Assembly: GCF_032118995.1 (NCBI RefSeq)
Contig: NC_092661.1
Coordinates: 188,501 to 252,500, forward strand
Direction: 5' to 3'
DNA length: 64,000 bases
DNA from: Asterias amurensis
Taxonomy: Eukaryota > Echinodermata > Asteroidea > Forcipulatida > Asteriidae
The notes beneath the pieces are model-generated. The model saw only the letters and a list, made by a program, of their open reading frames with translations, made no database searches and was not told the origin of the DNA. The position numbers and the translations under genes were made by a program. Positions within the stretch are counted from its first letter, which is position 1. The number at the start of each line of letters is the position of its first letter. This document shows positions 45,601-57,269 of this stretch, piece after piece.

Positions 45601-47236
45601 CTATTCAAGACATTAAAATCTAAAGACGCTCTTTAACGAACTAAAAGTTCTCCTGTTCGATCGGCAGGAAGACATGACATATCTTACGCCAGTAGAGCTA
45701 GCTGAATAGTGCAGAGCTAACATGCACTAGATATCAGTTCCATTTACATCCCAACTTTACCGTAAACAGCCATTTAAATTCAGCACTTTACAATCAAGCA
45801 GTACTCTGTACAGTCAAGTAGGGTTTCTAGTGTTTAATTTCACCCTCCCACTCGCTTGATTAGAGTTTTTTATTTCATTGTCGTCCGCAACTCTTAAAAA
45901 TGTAAGAGTTACAAAGGAATTCAGTACAAAACAGGAGAATAAAACGCAGTCGATGAGAGAAAAAAGATCGATCAAATCTGCATTTTGTTCTTATTTGCCT
46001 TAGCTTCGAGAAGCCACCGTGAAACCATCGGCTTTAATAGAAGTCCAAGATCCGTTACACATCCAGAGTAATAGATTCTTTCTTACTCAATTTTTAAGTA
46101 CAGCTTTTGAGAAGAAATCATATGAATGTATGGAAACGAAAAAGTACATCTGTTTTGTACTTTTTGTTTTTAAGTGTTGTTGAGCATTTTTAGGTATAGT
46201 TTAAAATGTTATTTCACATCATGTTATAAATTAAGAAGAGGTTTGTCACTGAAACTGTAAGTAACCCTTGCTTAAAAAAAAACCTTGCTTAAAAAAAACA
46301 CCATTTAAAACAAATCCAATTTGTCATTTTCAACGAATTTGTCGTTTTTACACAACGATAAAATGAAGGTAAATTGGCCCCTGCCTTTATTTCGAAACAG
46401 AAAAAAATATTAGGCCCATCCTTTCTACCAATAACAGGATAGACCACTTAAAAAACAAAATACCTTTGTTTGTTTCATTTGGGTTTCTAACTGTGTTCTT
46501 AAGTCGGTGGAATAATTCTTGACATGGAGTTGGGCTATATAAAGAAATGAATAGAACATTGACAAAATAGCATAAAATCCCACGTTTCATAACGAAAAGA
46601 TAATAAAACTGAATAAATAAAAAGAGTTGGTCTTAATGGAATTATTGCCTGCTGAGAGTTCTTGTCTTTCAATTTAGACTTCCAGCTGTCATGCTGTGCA
46701 ACTAACCCTTGGGAAATCTAAGGAATAATTACCTCCAGCTTTTATTATAAGTCATGATATTATGGTAGTATGTAATAAAAAGTCAATATATTGATATCTT
46801 TTATTAAAATGAGATATCACGACATCATGGGTGAAAAGTGACCCGTAAACATTAATGTCAGAGGTGATGACATTTGCAAAACTTTAAGTCCTACTTTTGT
46901 TTGATTAAATAATATACGTGGTTCCGTTTCTCTTGATGTGTGACCCTCAATAGACTTAGGGAAGATATGATTACATCTAAGAAGTAGTAATACCTCTAGG
47001 ACGAGGTTTGTTCCTGTGAGATTGGCCTCTAACTTGAAGTGCCAAGGGGATGGGATCCCTAAAGCAGTGTCATTGCGTCATGGTATTGCCAATTCATGCC
47101 TACAAATCACGTATGCCTTGAGATCCACAGATGCAATCATAGTAAAGGACTTCCCACGGGAGTAGTACGCAAGGAAACGGCTCCAAATTAATATTTACTT
47201 CAAGGTTTAAAGTCCAAATATAGGGCAGCCCTTACC

Positions 47237-47438
47237 ATGCCCAGGGAGGAATGTAAGACGGTGAGAATATATTCCTTTCTTGGTTTCCGGCTGTCGGCAG
47301 CGAGAGGTTGTGGAGCATCTCATGGGAGGTGTAGCGGCACGAACACGGCGTGGCACTCTCTGCGAAGGCTAACGCTAGGCTGTGATCTTAAGTGGAATTG
47401 TAATTGTAATATGATTGTTCAGATGTGCGTTGCTTTGG
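47237..47438 (+). other. Possible transcribed exon ending at a splice donor
   Basis: A relatively GC-rich block that ends in TTGCTTTGG with the strong donor GTAAGTAACC. It has an open frame from 47237 (PREECKTVRIYSFLGFRLSA onward) without a recognised domain. It could be a first exon of a transcript running right, coding or not. Confidence 0.25.
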
Positions 47439-47439
47439 G

Positions 47440-49760
47440 TAAGTAACCTCACGGGTCCTATACAAACTCCGTCATTTAAGGGGGCACTGACCATCTTACG
47501 AGTTCAGACACATCCGAATAACATCAAAGATCCCATTACTGATAATTGATTTTTTTTATCTCCACAGTTCCCTTGGAAAAAAAGACAGAAGCCTCGATAA
47601 ATTCATTTAATTTGCAAAAGTCCTTCTTGGAAATGACAACGTTTCTCATTCACAATATTTGATAAGGGAGTTTTAAAGATAAAATATGTTTACCAAAGAA
47701 TAATGTATACTTTCGCTGCGCAGCATTGTGTGACAAACAACGTGGGAAAACGTAAACTTTCTGATCACATCGTGACCATAAACATGAATTGATGTTACAC
47801 AAAATAGTAAAATTTTCCTAAAAACAAGTCTTCTTCTTTTGATGTTTTAAAAACAACGACGTCTTGTGTGTGGTTCCCTTTTGTCGTTTCACGTTTATGG
47901 AACCAGTTGCACAATGCGCAAATCAGACACCAAAACATCAGTAAACAGTGAGAAGAGTCACCTTTTCTGCAAAAAGAGTAAGCCGAAATAGTCATTCACT
48001 TAATTTCAAGGAAACATAGAATAAGAAGAATACACTGATCTCCCTGACAGTTGCTGATGTAATCAACAGGTGGCGCTATACAGCCCAGATCCCAATCAAA
48101 CCCATGAAGGAGATGTTCCCATTCAGATAGCAATGGCTATTTGTTTGTAATAGTTTGTCAGAGAGAAGCTGGTGTCAAATTGACATGTTGAAGACAGCCT
48201 CTATCCATGGCAGACTGCAATATTGCATCTCTTTTGCAACAATGACCTCAAAACAAAGAAACAAGAACCTGGTTGTCCCCTTTAATTTACGATCTGAGTG
48301 TAACAGAAGTAAAGTAAGACGTCTTCCTTCATCACTCAGTGTCTGACTTATTACATTAAGACTAGTTAGAAGGCCATGAAACGACGTAAGAGACCGTGGA
48401 ACACACCACTTGGCAAATTTGAAACATGTTACATACGTCAAGAGAAATTCCTTGATAGTAGCAATCATGATTTAGTCTAACGTCATAGTGACGTCATGCA
48501 TTTCATTATCAGGAACACCTGCCTGTTCACTTAGCATGTACAACATGATGATGTATTGATTGATGAAGTAGTCCTATGTAGCATTAGGGTTGCATGAAAC
48601 GTGCCGGCTTAGTTGTATTATTACACCTCACTGCAATAATCCTAGCCAAGTGCAGCAATAATCGACAACTGGTCCATGAAATAGTCTTCCCCAAACATGA
48701 CGAGAGACTCAAACCGTGCGTGTAATTACATCAAGATAGTGTGAAACTACCTCCACTAGAAATGCTTACAAATTATACATCGGCGGCTTGGCGGGAAAAG
48801 CTTAAAATAACCAAGAAAATAACATAATATGTTGATAACTCGCCTTCTGACCTTATACAGCATTTACATGACCTACAATCCACCGACATCTGTGCTTGTT
48901 AAAACTAAAACCATCAACAACATTCACTCCCGGACTACTAATGGACAAATAAACAAAAGGAGTTCTAACATAGTGGGGTTGCATTAACACGAGCAGTGCA
49001 GAAGTCTCTTCAAATAAAGAAAGTAAGATGGCTGCAGATTAAGTCCCTATAGGGTTGTGACACAGGGTTGGAAGAGTTCAGCTCCATATTCACTCAGTTT
49101 CTTGGCATTTCAAATCTTTTTCTTCTTCAAATCTTCTTTTAGAAGAAGAAGATTTGATTTATCAATTTACGATGCCTATCAGTACGTGAACTGTAATCAT
49201 ACAAAAAACACGGTGAGCTTCTGTCGACAGGGCAGGTTTTTTTAGTCAGATGGACTAAGAAAAAACATGGAACGATTTCACTCTAGTTTGAAATCATCCA
49301 TAAAGTAATGGTTAGGCATACGTTTGAATATGAAATTATATCAACAACAAATAGGAATATTTTCATTGCAACTTCTTGAAAGAAAGTTTCTAAAAACAGA
49401 TACGTTTTAATTTCCACAGTAAAATCCGCACCCAGATAATCGCTTATTGCAAAACACTCGAGCACTAACATACGTTCAATTTAGAAAGGCCTTCAAAAAA
49501 AGAGAAAAAAAAGAACAAGTCACAAAAAGATGTCTCATCAACTAAACTCATGCGTTAGTACGTATGACACGACTATAATTTTCAGTTGAACTGAGAAAAC
49601 GTCGTCTACAGATGTTTCTCTGAATCTTCAAGTATTAAGACGTGTCTGTAGTTGCCTCTTCTCAGTTTGTAATTAAGTCAATAGATCTCTTGACTCACAG
49701 TGACCGGTGTGGTTGCAAACTACCGTCTCTTTGATACACTGACATTTCCAACAGATTATA
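47440..49760. other. No recognised gene
   Basis: AT-rich sequence. A perfect 12-bp-stem hairpin, TCAAATCTTCTT pairing with AAGAAGATTTGA, sits at 49127-49157. Open frames here are short and do not look like exons. Confidence 0.5.
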
Positions 49761-49763
49761 AAA

Positions 49764-50171
49764 TCACTCAACGTATAGAGTCAAGTGTCCCAATATTAAG
49801 CATTGACCTGATGAACAGAGTATGGGGAGGAACGCGTAGTGTTCACGTGATTGCAGGCCAATAGCACCGTAGGCAATGACGTTTTGTACCATGTGACTCA
49901 TTGTGACACGTGACGTTTTGATCTGGAAATTTAAACCTCTCGGCAAGTTCACGTGGTACACGATGCTTTTTATCTGTCGGCAGGTGTCGTCCAATAATGA
50001 ACAGCAATGATGATACTTGATCTTAAACTTTGTAAAAAGCTTTGCTCCGGTTTTTCTACCTTCGCAATAATGCCATTCCAGACTTTGCTCCACCAAATTC
50101 ACCTTTTCAGTGGGACTCATCTTTTCATCCTTGTTCATCTTTATCTCTATAATGCTAATTTTCTGCGCCAA
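49764..50171 (-). CDS. Hypothetical open frame, weak
   Basis: An open minus-strand frame of about 135 codons with no upstream ATG in its first codons; the first ATG gives MNKDEKMSPTEKVNLVEQ and onward. Basic and Cys-containing (HHCCSLLDDTCRQIK), no recognised domain, signal peptide or membrane segment. It abuts the fold-back element at 50174. It may be chance. Confidence 0.2.
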   Translation of the reverse strand: MAQKISIIEIKMNKDEKMSPTEKVNLVEQSLEWHYCEGRKTGAKLFTKFKIKYHHCCSLLDDTCRQIKSIVYHVNLPRGLNFQIKTSRVTMSHMVQNVIAYGAIGLQSREHYAFLPILCSSGQCLILGHLTLYVE

Positions 50172-50173
50172 AG

Positions 50174-50743
50174 TGCCCGTTGAAGGTAGCCTTGCTCAAG
50201 GCAGTCGCATTATTCGCTCCGAAAAGACGCCGCTGTAAACCCACCCGTATACCCTGTGCGTGGTGCGTGCGATCACATAGACTTGATGACAAGTCGTTAG
50301 GCGCTGCCTATTTGTCTGCCTTTCATGCAACAGTCACAGTGCGATGTGACACATGCAACAGTCGTAGGTAGCGCGAGGCGACTGACTCACACACACATAC
50401 TGGGATCGAGGGTGGGTGTATCGTCCCCGCAGCTACACTGCGCTGTAACTACACATCGCGCTTAACAATTACCGCCTTGGCTTCAAGACTAGCGATCACA
50501 CCGCATGACCCACCCGTATACACACTGTCACATCGTACGACTATTTTGCACACAAGTCATCCGCGCTCGTACACTAACCGCATGCGGAGGCCGTGTCGGC
50601 CTGACGGCTGACGCATGCGGATAGTGTACTGGGGCATCGTGTCGTGCGATGTTACGCACAGTGAATACGGGTGGGTTTTTATACAGCGGCGGTCTTTTTT
50701 CGGAGTGAATAATTCGACTGCCTTGAGCAAGGCTACGTTGAAT
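50174..50743. mobile_element. GC-rich fold-back DNA element (~570 bp)
   Basis: Long inverted ends: left GTAGCCTTGCTCAAGGCAGT then CCACCCGTAT, right (inverted) the same with CGCTGTATAAAAACCCACCC. Arms run about 70-110 bp. The middle is CpG-rich and lacks coding capacity. It stands out sharply in base composition from its AT-rich surroundings. The exact ends and target duplication were not resolved. Confidence 0.7.
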
Positions 50744-50751
50744 GCTACTGA

Positions 50752-51366
50752 ACGCGTTGGAAAATTAATACTCAAAGCATCATATAAACTAGCTTCTGGT
50801 AGTGAGTAATGGAGAGCTGTTGATAGTATAAAAATTGTGGAAAAACGACTCCCTCTGAAGTTATGTAGTTTTTGAGAAAAAAATGTAATTTCTCAATAAC
50901 ATAATATTTGAATCTGAGAAAGACTTCAGGCCTTAAGCCTTTCTGATGCATTTGAAAGCTCACAAATTTACAGTGCAATAAGGGTTTCTCTTCTTGTATT
51001 ATATTCCCGCAACTTCGATGACAAATCGAACCCATATTTCCACATAATATGTTGGGATACACCAAGTAAGAGTAACCTACTGGGCCCAATTTCATGGCTC
51101 TGCTTACCGCCGAATTCTGCGCTTGCGAACACTCCCCGCTTACGTGCAAGCGCCGAATTGCTGCGCTAGCCTTGTAAGCGTAGAATACATAGTAGTAGTG
51201 AGAAGTACGCACGCGCAGAAGCCAAAATTCGCCGCTAACCCGTGATAAACGCTTGTCGTAAGCACAGAATTCCCTGCTTCCGTAAGCGCCGATTCTGTGC
51301 TTACGGTAAGCAGAGCCATGAAATTGGGCCCTGGTCTTTGCCAATTACCAAACGTGTCCAGTGTCT
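50752..51366. mobile_element. TTAA-family DNA element, copy 6, split by another element
   Basis: A diverged copy: TACTCAAAGCATCATATAAA at the left, ACGTGTCCAGTGTCTTTAA at the right, with TTAA after it. The insertion at 51080-51331 interrupts it between CACCAAGTAAGAGTAACC and TGGTCTTTGCCAATTACC, which are contiguous in other copies. Confidence 0.8.
51080..51331. mobile_element. Palindromic DNA element nested in copy 6
   Basis: Ends GGGCCCAATTTCATGGCTCT and its inverse, with further paired segments (GCTTACCG, CGCCGAATTC) toward the middle. The whole 250 bp is close to one long hairpin. Flanks allow a target duplication of up to 3 bp (CTG), which would fit a Harbinger-like transposase; the ends are ambiguous because of shared bases. 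Confidence 0.75.
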
Positions 51367-51487
51367 TTAAATCAGGCGTGAAGGACGGACAATCATTTTC
51401 TAGATCAAGATTTAGAAGATTGAAAACTCTGACCAAGTTTTCAATCAGACCAGCAGAACTGATTCAGAACATGTCTTATTGCACTCT

Positions 51488-51622
51488 CGCCGTGTTCAGT
51501 GGACAGGCACAGCCTTTTTGAACCTTGTATAGGGCAGGACCGGCTGTCAATATTCGCCGTGTCCAGTGGACAGGCACAGCCTTTTTGAACCTTGTATAGG
51601 GCAGGACCGGCTGTCAATATGG
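51488..51622. repeat. Direct tandem duplication, 67-bp unit x2
   Basis: CAGTGGACAGGCACAGCC begins at 51497 and again at 51564, with almost identical sequence through GGACCGGCTGTCAATAT. One or two substitutions separate the copies, so it is recent. Confidence 0.9.
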
Positions 51623-54140
51623 TCGTGTAAGTTGCTAGCAAAAATGGCAATTCGTGTATTTTCTTTTTGGACCTGTTCAAGCTGAAATAACGAACCTGGG
51701 CAATATTGTCTCTGCCTAGAATATCATTTCCCTGTTCTTCCTTTATCAAGGCATAATTTTAAATTACACAAAATATATATCGAAGAATGCAAAACCCTTG
51801 GTCTTTTGGCTGGTTTTGTTGGGTTTTTGGAGCATTTTGGAGACTGACTGAATAAGATACACGTAGAATCATGTTTTATTTTATAAAAGTCATTTGTGAC
51901 GTTTGGAGGTAATGTATAGCTCTGTAATCTGAATGTTATAAATGTCAGAATTTTGACCGTAACATTATCATTGCAATAATTAGAAAATCTACTCCGCTGG
52001 TAGAATACTAAGCAATAGAAGTTCCCAGTGTCACTGCAAATCAAATCACATTGGAATATTCCACTAAAGGTTCAAAACATTTTCTTGAGATGTAATGACA
52101 ACAATATTTCAGTTCAACCAAGCATGAGCCTAACAAAAGGACCTGCCCTGAAATGTTAGTAAACAAGCCTGGGTTAACTCGCAGGTGTTCCTCTTGCCCC
52201 TAGTCTATTCCAAACTCCATCAAGTACATCTCAATCCCTCCATACGCAAGCCTCGCCCTTCTCGCCTGAAGAACTACTTCCAAGTCACGTCAAATGAAAT
52301 TATAATCTATTATTCAGACATTTAGAAAGTAAATAAACTTCAAAGACACCGCTAAATACAGTGTAAAAGGAACATGGCTGTGTTTAGAATAGTGTAGTAG
52401 TAATGCCATGATGGAGGAGAGTGTCTTATTTGAGCTGACAGTGTGCTAGCTAACACGTGATATTCAGACCCTCCCGGTTATTTGGATTGGAATGTTAAAG
52501 ATACTTATTCGTGGTTCATTAACATTGCCTTAGGGCCATTCATCACCAATGCATTATTATCAAAGCTATAATTAAGTTTGACGTCGCTCTGTGATGGTAC
52601 ATTATTTGTCTGTTTATTTTCAGGGGACTTCTAGCACTGATGAAACCAGCCAGAGTAGAGATAACTCAAACGATCTGGACACACAGTTTGCTCAGAGATA
52701 ACCAAACAGACAAGAAGATGTATCGGGGTTTGCGGACATGCACAATCAAAAGTAATAGTTTCAAGATGGCTGAATTATTAAACGATTTGTAACAAAATGA
52801 CAGAAACCAGATACATTTACATCATATGAGATATGTCGTTATCCAATGATGATGCGTATTGCAGACTCCTTTAATTCGTTCCTGATAGACACTTTAAATA
52901 TATATAAAAGTACAGTACAGACGGCAAAATGACAAGAAGTTATGATCGATGAAAAAGAAGAATAAACATTGTGCATGAGGAAATCGTAAACAAGTTGGTC
53001 AAGTATAGATCGATGAGAATTATTATGCGGTAGGTCTGACTACTGAATCATGCTGTAAATTCGCTGTTTAAAGATCTTAAATGTTTTTGTTTTACCCATA
53101 CAGGTAAACTGTTCAATAATCATACTTTTATGATTCGGGTTGATTAATTGATTGGATATCGAAGCAATTTGATGATGTAGTCTGATTAATTTTGTGCCAA
53201 GACGCCCAAATCTGTAGCAATATTTTTCGGGAAACAATTGGCTTTTAAAGTCACGAGTTCAGGCTGAAGGTGTGTGCCAAGGATTTTCTTATCATGACTC
53301 CGTCTTCGTATTGAATTTTGTAAAAAGCAAGAACATTATTATTTTATATTTTCTTTATTCCGTCCGTGTGAAACCAATTGAAAGTTAATTTTTAAGTGAT
53401 ATGATCATTAATCATTTATATATCCGGTATCATGTCATTCTAGCTCTAATATAATATAATATCAATGGTCACGATTTGGATTTCCTTGTTAATCTTGACG
53501 GAACACATTGAGGGAACCAACTAGAATTTTCTGATTGAAACTTGCAAGATTAATCCTTCTATCGTTTGTTGTTTGCAACTAAACATGACCTTCTTATCAT
53601 TACACATCAATGTGAAACAGCATGGGTTTCCCCCTGTGTCCGTCATCAGTGAGATCGAGGTTGATGGCATTGCTATAAACATTGTTATCCTTTCACAAGA
53701 GGTGCAATTTCGCAAAAGGCTAGAATCAAGCAAGGGACCATTGCTAAGATGTTCTCGTCGGTAAAGGGCTCTATTACTATAGGCTTTCCTCTGAGCTAGA
53801 AACCACTTTGGCCTATTCTACGTCATTCCGATCCACGTAGATCCATAGCCCGAGATAACGGCTGGATTTAATACTAATTCATGTCCATGCTGCGATGTGA
53901 TTTAACTTGACTTCAAGCATCAAGTCCACGAGGGATTAGTCTCACATCGAGGATTTACATGGATTAACCTGTCTTTATCAAACTAGGCTCATTTATCGTT
54001 GAATCGTATAGGGATTGACCCTTCATCCAAAACGCCTTACGCCATGGACCCTGGTCTCCCGTTGGGTTAAGACGTATTTTACATCTGTGTCGAATAATCT
54101 CAAGTCATAGTCAAGAATAATAAACAGACTATGGATAACC
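51623..54140. other. No recognised gene; one splice-acceptor-like site
   Basis: AT-rich. At 52610-52624 there is a good polypyrimidine tract and AG (GTCTGTTTATTTTCAG), followed by a short open stretch GTSSTDETSQSRDNSNDLDT ending QFAQR and stop. It may be a terminal or untranslated exon. Nothing else stands out. Confidence 0.4.
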
Positions 54141-54144
54141 TTAA

Positions 54145-54816
54145 AGGTACTGGACACCTTTGGTAATTGTCAAAGACGAGTAGTCAAATTTGGACTCATA
54201 TATATCAAGTAGCAAGATAACAACGAAAGAAAAACACCCTTAAAGGTTCTATGTAACTTTTGTAGGACAAAAAACACAATGTCCACAGATTTACACTAAA
54301 CTTTCACAGTTTGAAGATAATGATAGTAGAAAGCTTCCCTGAAAATATTAAGTGCTGAGGTGCTGTAGTTTTGGGGAAATGAGTAAAACAATGTCATGTA
54401 AACAGTTTTCGTCTCACGAGACGAAAATTATTTTAATCATTTACAAACGTATTTCCATGACATTTGTTTTACTAATTTCTCAAAAAGTACAGCACCTCAG
54501 TATAAGTTATATTTAAAGGAAACTTTCCACTATCATTATCTTCGAACCATGTAGGTTTAATGTAAATCTATGGATATTTTTATTGAAAAGGTACCCAAAT
54601 CCTTTAAGTTGCACAATGTGTGTGCTTTCAGGTGCTTAATACAAGTTTTTAGGTCTAAAGTCTATATTATCAGTTGAGTGAGAAATTACCCTTTTCTCAA
54701 AAATTACGCTATTTCAGAGGGAGCTGTTTTTCACCATCTTTTATACTATCAACGACTTACCAAGTAAGTTGTTATGCTGACAATTATTTTGAGTTTACCA
54801 ATAGTGTCCAGAGCCT
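54145..54816. mobile_element. TTAA-family DNA element, copy 7, carrying a nested element
   Basis: TTAA on both sides; ends AGGTACTGGACACCTTTGG and (inverted) AGGCTCTGGACACTATTGG. Split by the element at 54244-54603 at the point where other copies read AAAACACCC followed by the palindromic region. Confidence 0.85.
54244..54603. mobile_element. Second TTAA-type fold-back element, nested in copy 7
   Basis: 360 bp flanked by its own TTAA duplication. Ends AGGTTCTATGTAACTTTTG and (inverted) AGGATTTGGGTACCTTTTC. A perfect central palindrome TTTTCGTCTCACGAGACGAAAA and paired arms (GTGCTGAGGTGCTGTA versus ACAGCACCTCAG) make a long hairpin. Younger than its host copy. Confidence 0.85.
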
Positions 54817-54820
54817 TTAA

Positions 54821-57035
54821 GGAATAGCAAAAAGGTATTCCCTTGTTAAACTCTTTCAATAGATGAGGCTACATCAGTCTGCTGATCTTAATATTCAAGA
54901 TAAATTATTGTGGTCATGGGTCAAATGCTAATATGAAATGATACTTTAATTAGAGTAATTTCCTGTACTGGTTTATAGCCTAAAGTTATTCAAAAAATAC
55001 TGTTATCACTAAAAACGAAAGTGTAAAATATACATGAATAAATTAATCACAACTAATGTGATTGGAATGGTAACTGACTTGCTATAGGGTGATTGACAGG
55101 GAGCATTTTAATGTGATTTAAAATAGAGTGTCAGAGTGTATCCCATGTGTATAGCGTTGGGATTCACATGCAATTAGTGTAGTATTCTCCAACTGGAACT
55201 CCAAGATGTTTTCGTTATGGTGTTATAAACCTCTAGGGTCTATAATAATTACCATAACAAAACACCAATGTAGCACCAATCCATTGCTTGAAGGAAGGTT
55301 GGAAGAATACTTAACACTTTGCTACCTATAGTCAACTTAACACGCTTAGACGAGTCCATCAGATTCATCATTCGAAATAAAATGGACTCCATCTTCATCA
55401 ATCTGTCGTCTTAAAACATGTCAAATAGAGTCTACAAAATCCACCTTTTTGCATATTTCTCCCCCAACTATACCAGTCAGCTACTCGTGCTTGCTTGTTC
55501 GCTTCGCGAAAGATAATGTACAACACGCTTACTTAAAGGGAAGGTATACGCTTTGTAACCTCTCTTAAATATAATGGCAATATGAAGCATACATCAGCTT
55601 TTGGGAGTATAAAGCATTTTAAGAAACATTTCATTTCGAAATTGTTAGGTTTTAACACTTAAACATTTATGTACACGGTGTCTGTAAAATATAAAAACAA
55701 TACACAATTATAAAGCTGGTCGAATGCTTAATAAATAAGAGCTTTCTTTAAAAAGTAACCCATTAGTATTTATTTATTTTAACAAAGTGCACCCCCAAAA
55801 AACAATGCTTGCTTCTTTCGTTTTTTATTTCTTTTTCTGGATGTGTTTCAGGTATTACACCTATATTTTGCTTACGTGTACAGACATCACAAACGCAGTA
55901 CAAATGTCACAAAGTGTATGGCATTGGTCATAAGTGCTTGCTTTAAAAGTTAAACAAATAACCGAATGTGTTTGCATTTCAATGCACTATATCTGCTGGT
56001 CCGAGACACGCATATAGTACAACTATGTTTATTATCAAAATAGGGGGAAAAGAATAGAATTTAAAGCAAAGGAGTAAAGTTTAATAAGGAAAATCAAATT
56101 GCTATTGATTAAATCTGAACCATTCCCCCTAAATTAAACAAAGTTAATTTACTTTAGCACAATCTCTTGACACTAATGTAATGTCAAACGTGTATGAAAT
56201 TCATGGATATTTCTTGAAAGCTTCACCACTTTTTGATCTCAACTGTTTAGCATAACAACTAATTGACTTAGCTAATGGCAAGCCCTGCTCTTCTACCCCC
56301 AGCCTTTCGCCGGAGGGGATACTTTATAAGAAAGCATCGTAGTCTCTTCCTCAAGGAACCAAAAGCTCCTTGTTATAAAACAGTGCAGTATGTAACACGT
56401 TTAGTCGCCCGAAGGACTAGTGCAACTCGCATTCTGGACATACAAGTTGAATTAAATTGGTAAATTGGGTCTCTTAAGTTGCCAATCATGGACTCACCTC
56501 TCTCAATACTGCTTTATCACGGCAACTAGCCTCCAGATAGTCTTCATCTTTAGAGGATAGCATTTAACTGGGAGCTTTTTAAATGTCATGTAAATAAGAA
56601 GAGTGCTTTCGCTTCGGGATAGGGGGTGATGTCCCCTTCACGATTATTTAAAGAGTAACTTAGTCGACTCCTTTGTCTTCAAATTACATCAAAAGTAGAG
56701 AGAGTGTGTGTGAGGTTTTTGTATGAGACAAGAGTGGTGAGAGGTAGAAATGGGGAACTATAATGTAGATGGGATGTGGACGTTCATCGATACATCTCAG
56801 GGCCAACCCCGCGGAAACATTTAAACACGAAGAGAATTTCCGCGCCAAAATATTAAACCTGAATATTTGTTTTCTCTTAGTGCTACGATTTGTTATGTGG
56901 CTAGCGGAGTGGGCAATGTCGAGATTCAATCAAAAAATACCTCAGATATGAATCATATTCCTTTCTGTTTGGCGCACGTGCTGATACGAACGTCTCTCCT
57001 TCTCATGTTTTAACTTTGATTGTTCCCTTCTGCTT
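54821..57035. other. No recognised gene
   Basis: AT-rich. A second TTTCCGCGCCAAA 13-mer, identical to the RBBP4 upstream E2F-type site, occurs at 56837-56849 next to a short open frame (56769-56951) with no domain. Confidence 0.5.
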
Positions 57036-57040
57036 TGCAG

Positions 57041-57061
57041 GAGTGAGGATTATTGGAAAAG
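57041..57061 (+). other. Possible micro-exon or untranslated exon
   Basis: 21 bases between a strong acceptor (CCCTTCTGCTTTGCAG) and a donor GTAATTGAC. A further acceptor TGTCTCCCGTTCCAG follows at 57161-57175. No coding assignment. Confidence 0.25.
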
Positions 57062-57269
57062 GTAATTGACTTGGTGAAGGAGTGACAAAAACACTCTCAT
57101 AAACAACCCACCATTCTCTCCAAACAACCACAGTGTTTGGCAATTTTTATATTAACATCTTGTCTCCCGTTCCAGGATCTTAGATGCAGGCACAAGAAAG
57201 CGGCGCTAAGGAGCACTCTAGTGTTGGGTTTTGTTGTTGCAGCTGTCGGGGTGTAAAGGAATCTCTGAG

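Larger units (their letters stand above)
43910..47200. other. Gene-poor region right of RBBP4
   Basis: RBBP4 promoter, two poly-G runs (about 44158-44171 and 44358-44370), decayed coding pieces (44640-45600) and otherwise AT-rich sequence with no recognised gene. Confidence 0.6.

Noticed and set aside
50772-51344. 190-codon open frame on the minus strand
   Set aside because: It spans the border of two nested fold-back elements, so no ancestral gene can have had this sequence.
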